From contig JBEULG010000026.1 of the NCBI GenBank assembly GCA_041287425.1, forward strand, positions 1 through 64,000: DNA of 64,000 nucleotides, read 5' to 3'. The translations under genes were made by a program, and so were the position numbers. A model generated the notes under the pieces. That model saw nothing but the letters and a program-made list of their open reading frames with translations. It did no database searches and was not told the origin of the DNA. Every line of letters starts with the position of its first letter. Within the stretch, counting starts at the first letter, position 1. The stretch comes from JAFGSI01 sp041287425. GTDB lineage: Bacteria > Chloroflexota > Anaerolineae > Anaerolineales > Villigracilaceae. This document shows, piece by piece, positions 44,261-51,497 of the stretch.

Positions 44261-44286
44261 AAGGCTCCTTTTTCCGAACCCCGGCC

Positions 44287-45549
44287 TCAGCGGTGCAAAT
44301 TCGGCGCGGCGATGAAGGACAGACCGCGCTCGGTGAGCATGCGCGCCGTGGAGTTGGCCGCTTCCACCTTGAGCAGGAAGTTCTTTTGCAAGTTGTCCCA
44401 GTCGCCGCTTTCGATGACTTCTTTCTTTTCGCGGAAGTAGTCGAGGATGTCGGAGGGGTGCTCGAGGGTCTGCTCGACTTCGGGCAGGCCGCCCTCGTGT
44501 TTGGCGGCGATGTTGGCGACGTGGTCGGCGATTTCCATCAATTCGGCGCGGCGGTCGTAGGGCTGGATGACGATGCTCTTCCAGGTCTCGACGATGTGAT
44601 GCTCGAAACGGATGTGACGCTCGAAGCCGAGGGCGCGGCGGAATTCGGCGGTCAGTTCCATCGTCCGGTTGTGAATCGAGTTCGACCAGTTGAAGCCGAT
44701 GAGCGGGGTCGAGCCGTCGTCGCGGCTGAACAGTTTGGCCATGGTCATGATCCACAGGGCATGGTAGGGGTTATCCGAGCCGAAATAGACCGAAATCTTG
44801 AAGTTGATGTCCACGCCGAGTTTGTAGAGCAGGAAGGCCAGCAGGATGGTGCCGGCGTTGAAGTTCAGCACGTGCTGGACGCCGTAGTTGGTGTAGTAGT
44901 ACAGGAATTCGTCCAGCCACATCAGGGCGTGCTCATCGGGCTGACCGATGCCGCCGAAGTAGCCGGTGATGGTGGCCGGGCCGCCCAGGTGCGGGTTGGA
45001 GCCGTCGGTGCCTTTGGTGTCCAGCGTCTCAACGAACGAGGCGCCGATGATGTCGAGCGCGGCCACAATGGCGGGCAGGTCGCCGTCTTCTTCGGATTCT
45101 TTCATCTTGCGGACGGCGATGAAGCGTCCCGGCACGAGCGAGCGTTCGGCGATGGCCTTTTCGCACATCGGGCGGATCCAGGGGAAGTATTGCAAGGCGG
45201 AGACTTCCAGCGTGACGGCGTACTCGTCCTTGAAGGTCATCGCGTCGGCTCTGGACCCGAGGACGGCGCGGCGGTAGTCGGCGACGCTGACGAAGGCGCC
45301 GCGCTCGCGCTGCGCGATGAGCCATTCCAGGTCCTGGATGTACTGCGGGGCGCGCTCGCGCACTTTGGCGAAGAGCGCTTCCATCTTGCGGTTTTCGCGG
45401 TGCTTGCGGTTGATTTCCTCCGGCGTGCCGTATTTGGCGACCACGTTGAGGAATTCTTTCATCACGGTTGAGTTCGGGTCGGTGAAGACGGCGTTGATGG
45501 CGTCCAGGCGGTCGGGGGGGATGGCAAGTTTTTGTTGGAGGGGGGTCAT
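44287..45549 (-). CDS. Unrecognised conserved 420-aa soluble protein
   Basis: I do not recognise the family. Seen: 420 aa, no membrane segment. It has a helical N-terminus with MTPLQQKLAIPPDRLDAI, then ASFVETLDTKGTDGSNPHLGG, TGYFGGIGQPDEHALMWLDE, YGVQHVLNFNAGTILLAF, FKISVYFGSDNPYHALW, LIGFNWSNSIHNRTMELTAE, FEHHIVETWKSIVIQPYDRR and a charged C-terminal tail. Alternating hydrophobic strands with polar loops would fit an (alpha/beta) barrel enzyme, with DTKGTDG, HLGG and NWSNS as candidate active-site loops (inference). GGAG precedes the ATG. It heads the run 420-aa, LsrG-like, ALDH7, Fe-ADH, so it probably catalyses the entry step of that route. Confidence 0.85.
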   Translation of the reverse strand: MTPLQQKLAIPPDRLDAINAVFTDPNSTVMKEFLNVVAKYGTPEEINRKHRENRKMEALFAKVRERAPQYIQDLEWLIAQRERGAFVSVADYRRAVLGSRADAMTFKDEYAVTLEVSALQYFPWIRPMCEKAIAERSLVPGRFIAVRKMKESEEDGDLPAIVAALDIIGASFVETLDTKGTDGSNPHLGGPATITGYFGGIGQPDEHALMWLDEFLYYYTNYGVQHVLNFNAGTILLAFLLYKLGVDINFKISVYFGSDNPYHALWIMTMAKLFSRDDGSTPLIGFNWSNSIHNRTMELTAEFRRALGFERHIRFEHHIVETWKSIVIQPYDRRAELMEIADHVANIAAKHEGGLPEVEQTLEHPSDILDYFREKKEVIESGDWDNLQKNFLLKVEAANSTARMLTERGLSFIAAPNLHR

Positions 45550-45562
45550 GGGGGCTCCTTTT

Positions 45563-45611
45563 TCGTGATTCGTGATTCGTTAGTCGTGAGGCGTTAGTCG
45601 TGGTTCGTGAA
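45563..45611. repeat. 7-nt tandem array at the 3' side of the four-helix-bundle gene
   Basis: Seven degenerate units (TCGTGAT twice, TCGTTAG, TCGTGAG, GCGTTAG, TCGTGGT, TCGTGAA). It supplies the last codons and the stop of the gene ending at 45594. Confidence 0.85.
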
Positions 45612-46049
45612 GTATTCGGCGGCGGTTTCGCGGATTTGGCGGGGAGAGGGTTTGCCGCAGAAGGCGGAGGCTTTGGCAATCATACCTGCAATCAGGCGGC
45701 CCAGGCGGTCGTATTGAGCGGTCAGGTCGGCGGCTTGTTGGTCGGTGAGATAGCAGCACCGACGCGCCGTTTCAAGCCAGTGCAGCGTTTCCAGGCATTC
45801 GCTCTCGGCGTCGGTCAGTTTGCTGATGAAGTGGGCTTCATAGCGACGTTTCCCCCATGCCTCTGCAATCTGCGCGCCAACGGAGCGGGAGGAACGGCGA
45901 ATCTGGTCTGTGAGCGAATAGGTCTCTTCTCGAGGGAATCCTTTACTCATCTCGAAAATTTTCTGCTGCATCTCCATCGTCACCTGATACGCCAACAAAT
46001 CCTGAAAACTCTGTGCATGCGGCAGATTTTCCTGATATTTCACACTCAT
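45594..46049 (-). CDS. Four-helix-bundle protein (S23/23S-IVP family)
   Basis: Seen: 151 aa with FQDLLAYQVTMEMQQKIFEMSKGFPREETYSLTDQIRRSSRSVGAQIAEAWGK and a second helical half, the TIGR02436-type pattern. The start at ATG 46049 has GAGGAGG just upstream. Known: relatives are encoded in intervening sequences of 23S rRNA genes and as the Avd accessory protein of diversity-generating retroelements; many stand alone in mobile settings. No rRNA or retroelement is here. The gene is bracketed by two 7-nt arrays and interrupts the otherwise metabolic run between panB and the 420-aa gene, which suggests insertion as a cassette. Confidence 0.88.
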   Translation of the reverse strand: MSVKYQENLPHAQSFQDLLAYQVTMEMQQKIFEMSKGFPREETYSLTDQIRRSSRSVGAQIAEAWGKRRYEAHFISKLTDAESECLETLHWLETARRCCYLTDQQAADLTAQYDRLGRLIAGMIAKASAFCGKPSPRQIRETAAEYFTNHD

Positions 46050-46060
46050 TTTATCCTCCT

Positions 46061-46109
46061 CACGTCTCACGCTTCACGTCTCACGTCTCACGTTTTACGT
46101 CTTACGAAT
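46061..46109. repeat. 7-nt tandem array between panB and the four-helix-bundle gene
   Basis: Seven degenerate units (CACGTCT, CACGCTT, CACGTCT, CACGTCT, CACGTTT, TACGTCT, TACGAAT). One end contains the panB stop codon (46102-46104); the other adjoins the ribosome-binding site of the four-helix-bundle gene. Confidence 0.85.
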
Positions 46110-46971
46110 CCAGCATCTTCCTCAACTCCTCATACTCCTCATCCGGCATGCCAAACCAGTTTTCCGGCTGAGGGAATTGGCGGTTGATGACTTCGTTGTG
46201 ATAGGCCTTGAGGCCGTTGAGGATGACTTCGCCGGCGTTGCCGTAGACCTTGGCCATCTTCGGCTTGAACTTGGGGTAGAGGCCGAACATGTCGTGGTAG
46301 ATGAGCAGTTGACCGTGCGCGTGCGGACCCGACCCCAGGCTCATGATGATGCAGTTTTCGGCGCGTTCGGTGATGAGTTGGCACAGCCGGTCGGGGACCA
46401 TTTCCAGCAGGATGGCGAAGGCGCCGGCTTTTTCGAGCGCTTTGGCGTCATCCACGATGCGCTTGGCCAGGGCGGCCGTCTTGCCCTGGAGGCGGAAGCC
46501 GCCCAGCGCGGAGGCCGATTGCGGCGTCAGTCCCAGGTGGCCGATGGCAGGGATGCCGGCGTCCACGATGCCTTTGATGCGGTCGGCCATGGCCGCGCCG
46601 CCTTCGAGTTTGATGGCGTCGCAGCCCGCTTCGGCCATGAAGCGCCCGGCGTTGCGGATGGCCGTCTCGACCGAGGGCTGATAGGTCATGTAGGGCATAT
46701 CGCCGACCAGGAAGGCGGTCGGCGCGCCGCGGCGCACGGCCTGGGCGTGGCGAATCATGTCGTCCATCGTCACCGGCAGGGTCGAGTCGTAGCCGAGCAT
46801 GGTCATGCCCAGGCTGTCGCCGACCAGAATCATCTCGATGCCGGCCTGTTCCTGCAGGTAGGCGGTGGGATAGTCGTAGCAGGTCAGCCAGGTGATGGGC
46901 TCGCCTTTTTTGACCTTGTCGAACAGGTAGGGCAGGGTGATTTTCTTGCGGGGGGAAGGGGTTTCGGGCAT
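46102..46971 (-). CDS. panB: 3-methyl-2-oxobutanoate hydroxymethyltransferase (PanB)
   Basis: Seen: 289 aa. TWLTCYDYPTAYLQEQAG, MILVGDSLGMTMLGYDSTLPVTMDDMI, DMPYMTYQPSVE, AIKLEGG, AIGHLGLTPQS and LLEMVPDRL (catalytic Glu) are PanB signatures; the barrel ends with GSGPHAHGQLLIYHDMFGL. RBS AAGGAGA. Known: makes ketopantoate for pantothenate and CoA. The C-terminal segment differs from standard PanB (GPHAHGQ in place of the usual GPDCDGQ type), and panC/panD are not nearby, so a PanB-like role in the adjoining catabolic set is possible. Confidence 0.88.
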   Translation of the reverse strand: MPETPSPRKKITLPYLFDKVKKGEPITWLTCYDYPTAYLQEQAGIEMILVGDSLGMTMLGYDSTLPVTMDDMIRHAQAVRRGAPTAFLVGDMPYMTYQPSVETAIRNAGRFMAEAGCDAIKLEGGAAMADRIKGIVDAGIPAIGHLGLTPQSASALGGFRLQGKTAALAKRIVDDAKALEKAGAFAILLEMVPDRLCQLITERAENCIIMSLGSGPHAHGQLLIYHDMFGLYPKFKPKMAKVYGNAGEVILNGLKAYHNEVINRQFPQPENWFGMPDEEYEELRKMLDS

Positions 46972-47004
46972 AGGGGTCTCCTTTTTTGGGGGTTCTCAGA
47001 CTTT

Positions 47005-47039
47005 CAGACTTCCGAAGTCTTCAAGACTTCGGAAGTCTG
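47005..47039. repeat. 17-bp perfect palindrome at the NTPase gene end
   Basis: CAGACTTCCGAAGTCTT and its exact complement surround one C. Read on the minus strand it encodes Arg-Leu-Pro-Lys-Ser-stop, the C-terminus of the NTPase gene. A related core, CGAAGTCT-cc-AGACTTCG, is at 59246-59263. Confidence 0.85.
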
Positions 47040-48748
47040 GCAAGACCAGCCAAATTCCTTTCCACAATCTTGATATGCGGATGGTCGGGCGGCAGGAATT
47101 TCTTGAAGATGTGCAGGGCGCGCTCGAAGGCGGCTCTTGCCCCCGCCAGGTCGCCCAGGGCTTGCAACACGCCGCCCAGGTTGTTGACGTCTGTCAGGTT
47201 GTTGACGTCTGTGGCGACCTTGGGATGGTCAGGTCCGAAGGCGGCTTCGTCCACCTTCAGGGCGCGCTCGAAGGCGGCTCTTGCCCCTGCCAGGTCGCCC
47301 AGGGCGCGCAACACCAAGCCCAGGTTGTTGACGCGGATGGCGACCTTGGGATGGTCAGGTCCGAAGGCGGCTGCGTCCACCTTCAGGGCGCGCTCGAGGT
47401 TGCCGCTTTTTTGCTCCATGAGCGCCCAGGCTTGATAGGTCGGAGCGTTGGTGGGGTCGGCGCGGGTGCCTTGTTCAAAGAGTTGACGGGCGCGCTCGAA
47501 CTGACCTTGCCGCTGGAAACGCAAAGGCAGGAGGGTGAGCAATTTTTTCTGTGAATCTTGCGGGAAGCGGCGCAGGTGTTCGCCTAGGGCGGCAAACAAC
47601 TTCTCGTAGAGATACATGGCTTCCGGCGCCCAGCGCCGGCTTTCCAGGAGATGCATGGCATGTTCGGCAATCACCGGGTGGCGCGTGGCAAGCCGTTCAT
47701 CGCCGCTTTCCTGTACTTCAATCAGTTCGCCGGTCAGGGGGCCGATCAGCCGCACGCTGAGGGCGGATGGCTCGATCTCCAGCGCCCTGGCGAGCAGGCT
47801 GCGCTTCAACCACAAACCGTAGCGATGAACGCTGGCTAACGCGGCATAGCCGCGCAGGAGGAACTCGCCATCCGGGCGGCGGCGCACCTTTTCAAATACG
47901 CTTTCCAGGATGGCCTCGAACTGCTCCACGCCATAGCGGGCGGTGAGCAGGGCAGGGAGCAACTGACCATCGGCTTTCAGGCGGTCGAGGAAGTGTGCTA
48001 CTTGGTGTGGGCGCGGCAGCCCTTGCAGCGCGTCCAGTTTGCCGGCCCGCTCCAGGCGATTGAGCAGGGCTTCCACTTCGTCCCGTTGCAGGCGCTGCAG
48101 GGCGAATTTGCGGAAGGCGCCCAGGCGTTTCAGGCTGCCTTCCAGGCTGGCGTTTTGCCACTCGTGCAGGCGGGAGGCCATCAGGATGGTGAAGCGGATA
48201 CCGGCATCGGTTAGTTCTCTGGCCAAAGCGGGCAATTGCTCTTCCTGGTCGGCGTCATCGAAGATGAACACGAGCGGCTTTTCGGCTTCGAGGGTGATTT
48301 TGGTGGATGGCACGAGGTGTTCTGCGTGACGCACGAAAACGGGCGCTCCCTGCTCGGCCAGTTGCCAGGCCAGGCGGCGCAAGAGGGTGGTTTTGCCCTC
48401 GCCTGCCGCGCCCAGGATCACCGCCAGTTGATACGGCAGGGACTGGTCGCGAGTGAATTTCCAAACGTCATCGAAGAGCGTGCGCGGAGCGTCATCGTCG
48501 CGGGCGATGTTCGCCCAATTGGGGCTGGCGCCATCGTAAAAGGGGGCGCCGGGCGCGTTGGTCTGCCGCCGGCGGAAGTCATCGCTGAGCATCTGGAAGG
48601 CAAAGACGCCACGGCGGGTGAGAGAGATGGTGTTGTGATCGCCGGTGATAATAATGGTATCGTTGACACTCCCCCCTACCGCCACGGCTTCCGCGCCGCT
48701 GACGAGCGTGAGCGATGGTTGGGCGAGTTTCCCGGTCGTTTCGGTCAT
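47021..48748 (-). CDS. STAND-like P-loop NTPase with C-terminal TPR repeats
   Basis: Seen: 575 aa. The N-terminal Gly/Asn-rich strand segment VGGSVNDTIIITGDHN (about 24-39) is followed by an NTPase with GAAGEGKT (113-120) and LVFIFDDAD (159-167), a helical winged region, and TPRs from about 390 including three near-identical copies around GPDHPKVA. Known: STAND NTPases with TPRs are conflict or signalling switches, and the GDxN-type N-terminal motif recurs in such proteins in Chloroflexota and cyanobacteria. At DNA level a block of the TPR region recurs at a 126-nt (42-codon) offset (47215 and 47341) almost unchanged, and an 18-nt duplication gives TDVNNL twice. Its last codons and stop come from the palindrome at 47005-47039. 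Confidence 0.85.
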   Translation of the reverse strand: MTETTGKLAQPSLTLVSGAEAVAVGGSVNDTIIITGDHNTISLTRRGVFAFQMLSDDFRRRQTNAPGAPFYDGASPNWANIARDDDAPRTLFDDVWKFTRDQSLPYQLAVILGAAGEGKTTLLRRLAWQLAEQGAPVFVRHAEHLVPSTKITLEAEKPLVFIFDDADQEEQLPALARELTDAGIRFTILMASRLHEWQNASLEGSLKRLGAFRKFALQRLQRDEVEALLNRLERAGKLDALQGLPRPHQVAHFLDRLKADGQLLPALLTARYGVEQFEAILESVFEKVRRRPDGEFLLRGYAALASVHRYGLWLKRSLLARALEIEPSALSVRLIGPLTGELIEVQESGDERLATRHPVIAEHAMHLLESRRWAPEAMYLYEKLFAALGEHLRRFPQDSQKKLLTLLPLRFQRQGQFERARQLFEQGTRADPTNAPTYQAWALMEQKSGNLERALKVDAAAFGPDHPKVAIRVNNLGLVLRALGDLAGARAAFERALKVDEAAFGPDHPKVATDVNNLTDVNNLGGVLQALGDLAGARAAFERALHIFKKFLPPDHPHIKIVERNLAGLARLPKS

Positions 48749-48792
48749 GGGATGTCTCCGAGGCGGGGTGTGTACTCAAATCTTGTTACACG

Positions 48793-48814
48793 GGACAACT
48801 TCTAGAAGTTGTCC
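48793..48814. repeat. Palindrome of the GGACAACT/AGTTGTCC family
   Basis: GGACAACTTC and GAAGTTGTCC flank a TA loop, sharing ends with the palindrome at 28378-28403. It lies 44 nt upstream of the STAND-like NTPase gene. A TATAGT preceded by TGC (48862-48867, minus strand) is a weak candidate promoter for that gene. Confidence 0.75.
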
Positions 48815-48975
48815 TACAAACAACTTTTGCGTGGACACGAAGCAGGCGTGGCATTGCTCTTACTATAGCACAAAATGCGCCGTTCGTTCACCGATGGATG
48901 TCACCTGTTGCGGGGCTGAGTTTCAGTCGCTGGGGCGAAAAGGCGCGCAAATCGTAACCGCCTGATGAAAATCTC

Positions 48976-49087
48976 AACGCCAAGACGCGCAGGCGCAAAG
49001 ATGAGTCGCTTTGGAGACCAGGCGGGGAGTTCTGCACACGCTTCCTTCGCGCCTTTGCGATTTTGTGCCGCAAATCAAAGATTTGCG
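48976..49087. repeat. Repeat-rich spacer: CGCCAAGAC element and CGCAAATC palindrome
   Basis: AACGCCAAGACGCGCAGGCG begins a stretch related to the CGCCAAGGCGCCAAG sequences at 55170-55266 and 59205-59235. It is followed by a perfect CGCAAATC-aaa-GATTTGCG palindrome (49069-49087) that overlaps the MarR gene -35 region. No gene is seen between 48749 and 49150. Confidence 0.55.
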
Positions 49088-49116
49088 CCACAGAAAAATA
49101 GTTGTATAATATAACT
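49082..49116 (+). promoter_or_regulatory. MarR promoter with palindromic operator over the -10
   Basis: TTTGCG (49082-49087) and a perfect TATAAT (49105-49110) are 17 nt apart. A 17-nt near-palindrome AGTTGTATAATATAACT (49100-49116) covers the -10 box. MarR proteins usually bind such inverted repeats over their own promoters. Confidence 0.55.
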
Positions 49117-49150
49117 GTTTCATTTTGCAACGATAAGCAGGCAGGTTACC

Positions 49151-49588
49151 ATGACCCAGGAACTGATTGACGCCTTTTGGGAAAGTGTCCCGTCCGTCTG
49201 GCGGGGGACGCGGACGCGAATCCGCGCTGTGGCCGCCGAGCGCTTCGGGCTGACGGTGGAGCAGTTTCAGGCGCTGCGGCGCATCCGCAAAGGGATGGAC
49301 ACCGTCAGCGCGCTGGCCGCGGAGGGGCGTCTCAGCCGCTCGCAGGCCAGCCGGGCGGTGGAGGCGCTCGTCCGTCGTGGACTGGTGGAACGTCTCACCG
49401 ATGCCCGCGACCGCCGCCACGTCCGGCTTTCGCTCACCCCGTCCGGCGAGCAGACCCTGACGGGCATCTACGCCGAGGTCGAAACCTGGCTGGCGGAGCG
49501 TTTTGCCCGTCTCTCCGAGGCAGAAGCGGGGCTGCTCCGCCAGGCCCTCCCGCTCCTGCGCAAAGCCTTCACCGAACCAACCATTTGA
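49151..49588 (+). CDS. MarR-family transcriptional regulator
   Basis: Seen: 145 aa. The winged helix has LTVEQFQALRRI, LAAEGRLSRSQASRAVEALVRRGLVERLTDARDRRHVRLSLTPSG, the DxRxxR wing being DARDRRHV. Long dimerisation helices lie at both ends. Known: MarR proteins repress drug-efflux operons and are released by small ligands. It lies directly upstream of two ABC exporter genes on the same strand (33-nt spacer), so it very likely controls them and itself. Confidence 0.92.
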   Translation: MTQELIDAFWESVPSVWRGTRTRIRAVAAERFGLTVEQFQALRRIRKGMDTVSALAAEGRLSRSQASRAVEALVRRGLVERLTDARDRRHVRLSLTPSGEQTLTGIYAEVETWLAERFARLSEAEAGLLRQALPLLRKAFTEPTI

Positions 49589-49621
49589 CTCCCAGACCTT
49601 TGACTCCCCGACTTTCGACTC
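49589..49621. repeat. Degenerate 7/8-nt GACT array between the MarR and first ABC genes
   Basis: GACT/GACC recurs every 7-8 nt through the spacer up to the ATG at 49622. It replaces any recognisable Shine-Dalgarno site. Confidence 0.5.
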
Positions 49622-51430
49622 ATGACCCATCTCCTCAAACTCCGCTCCTTTGTCACGGCCTATCTGCCGCAGATATTTCTCTCGATTTTGAACCTGGGGG
49701 GCATCACCGCCCTCAGCCTGTACACGCCGCGCATCATTCGCGCCGTCATTGACCAGGGCGTGCTGCACGCCGATACCGCCCTGCTTGTCCGCTCGGCCCT
49801 GCTGCTGCTCGGTATTGGCCTGGCCTCGGCGGCGATGTCGGCGCTGCAGCGTTACCTGGCCGAGTGGATTGGCGGTCACATCGGCTACGATTTGCGCAAC
49901 CGCCTCTACGACCACATCCAAAACCTGTCGTTTTCATACCACGACCACGCCCAAACCGGTCAACTCATCAGCCGCTGCATCGAGGACGTGCGCGCCGTGC
50001 AGAACTTCATCGGCGGCTCGCTGGTCCATCTGGCGCAGATGTCCTTCCTGCTGGTCGGCGCGTTGACCCTCATGCTGCTGGCCAACTGGAAGTTGACTCT
50101 CATCGCCGTCCTGCCGCTCATCCCGCTGACCCTCATCACGTTGAACTTCGGCCGGCGCATCACCGAACTCTTCTTCAAGGTGGATACCCTGCTTGGCGAC
50201 CTCTCGGCCCGCTTGCAGGAAAACGTCCTGGGCGTGCAGGTGGTGCGCGCCTTTGCCCGCGAACCCCACGAAATCGCCCGCTTCGACGCCACCAACCGCG
50301 CCTACTACCGGGCGCGCCTGAAGGTCATCGGCGAGTGGTCGAAGGTCATGCCGACCACCGACCTGCTGGTCACCCTCGGCACGATTCTCATCCTGTTCTT
50401 CGGCGGCCAGATGGTGCTGGCCAGGACGATGACCATCGGCGAAATCGTGGCCTTCAACGCCTATCTGGTGATGCTGGCCGCTCCGGCACAGGAACTGACC
50501 TGGCTGGTCAACGCGGCGGGGGAGGCCGGCGCGGGGGCGCGGCGCGTGCTCGAGGTCCTCGAAACGCCGCCGGAGATTGCCTCCCCGCCCGACGCCATTT
50601 CCCTGCCGAGCCTGCGCGGCGAGGTCGAGTTCCGCAACGTCTCGCTCAAATACCTGGACGAGAAGCGCGACTCGCTGACTGACATCCATCTCAAGGTCGA
50701 GCCGAATCGGGTCGTCGCCCTCATCGGGCCGACCGGTTCCGGCAAGACCTCACTGGTCAATCTCATCCCGCGCTTCTACGATGTGACCGAAGGCGCTGTG
50801 CTGGTGGACGGCCACGACGTCCGCACGCTGGACCTGACTTCCCTGCGCCGTCAGATTGGCATCGTCCTGCAGACCTCGCTGCTGTTTTCGGATACGATTG
50901 CCGCCAACATCGCCTACGGGCGGCCAGACGCCTCGATGGATGAAATCATCGCCGCCGCCAAAGCCGCCCAGGCGCATGAGTTCATCATGTCTTTCGAGAA
51001 GGGGTATGAGACGGTCGTCGGCGAGCGCGGCGTGACCCTTTCGGGCGGGCAGCGGCAGCGCATCGCCATCGCCCGCGCCCTGCTGATGGACCCGCGCATC
51101 CTCATCCTGGACGATTCCACCTCCAGCGTGGATATCCAGACCGAGGCGCTCATCCAGCAAGCCCTTGAGCGGCTGATGGAGGGACGCACCACCTTTGTCA
51201 TCGCCCACCGCCTCGCCACCGTCCGCCGCGCTGACCTCATCGTGGTCATGGACAGGGGCCGCATCGTCCAGACCGGCACGCACGAGCAATTGCTGGCCGA
51301 GGGCGGGCTGTATAAGGAAATCCACGATTTGCAGTTGATGCAGTACAAACCCTCGGAAGAGGTGGAAGAAGAAACTCAACTTATCTCGCCCGAATTTCAG
51401 CGTGTGCGTGCCGCCAATGAGTTGGGCTGA
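49622..51430 (+). CDS. Heterodimeric ABC exporter half, degenerate-site subunit (pair A)
   Basis: Seen: 602 aa with six membrane segments (to about 310) and an NBD. Walker A is GPTGSGKTSLVNLI, signature LSGGQRQRIAIARAL, Walker B LILDDSTSSVD, H-loop VIAHRLATV. The catalytic Glu after Walker B is Asp. Known: in heterodimeric exporters such as TM287/288, BmrCD and LmrCD one half carries this Asp and the other a changed signature, making one ATP site non-hydrolytic. The partner at 51496-53289 has exactly the complementary changes. Controlled with it by the MarR gene upstream; the likely role is multidrug or lipid export. Confidence 0.94.
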   Translation: MTHLLKLRSFVTAYLPQIFLSILNLGGITALSLYTPRIIRAVIDQGVLHADTALLVRSALLLLGIGLASAAMSALQRYLAEWIGGHIGYDLRNRLYDHIQNLSFSYHDHAQTGQLISRCIEDVRAVQNFIGGSLVHLAQMSFLLVGALTLMLLANWKLTLIAVLPLIPLTLITLNFGRRITELFFKVDTLLGDLSARLQENVLGVQVVRAFAREPHEIARFDATNRAYYRARLKVIGEWSKVMPTTDLLVTLGTILILFFGGQMVLARTMTIGEIVAFNAYLVMLAAPAQELTWLVNAAGEAGAGARRVLEVLETPPEIASPPDAISLPSLRGEVEFRNVSLKYLDEKRDSLTDIHLKVEPNRVVALIGPTGSGKTSLVNLIPRFYDVTEGAVLVDGHDVRTLDLTSLRRQIGIVLQTSLLFSDTIAANIAYGRPDASMDEIIAAAKAAQAHEFIMSFEKGYETVVGERGVTLSGGQRQRIAIARALLMDPRILILDDSTSSVDIQTEALIQQALERLMEGRTTFVIAHRLATVRRADLIVVMDRGRIVQTGTHEQLLAEGGLYKEIHDLQLMQYKPSEEVEEETQLISPEFQRVRAANELG

Positions 51431-51433
51431 CTC

Positions 51434-51497
51434 CCGACCATCCGACCATCAGACTATCCGACCATCCGACTATCAGACTATCAGACTATCAGACTAT
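51434..51497. repeat. 8-nt tandem array between the two ABC genes of pair A
   Basis: Eight units of 8 nt (CCGACCAT, CCGACCAT, CAGACTAT, CCGACCAT, CCGACTAT, then CAGACTAT three times). The last unit contributes AT of the start codon of the second ABC gene, which has no Shine-Dalgarno site. Confidence 0.92.

Noticed and set aside
45594..46049. 23S rRNA intervening sequence
   Set aside because: The S23-type protein suggested it, but no rRNA sequence lies on either side.
45563..46109. CRISPR array
   Set aside because: The 7-nt units have no spacers, no 20-40 nt repeat and no cas genes; the same holds for all arrays in the window.
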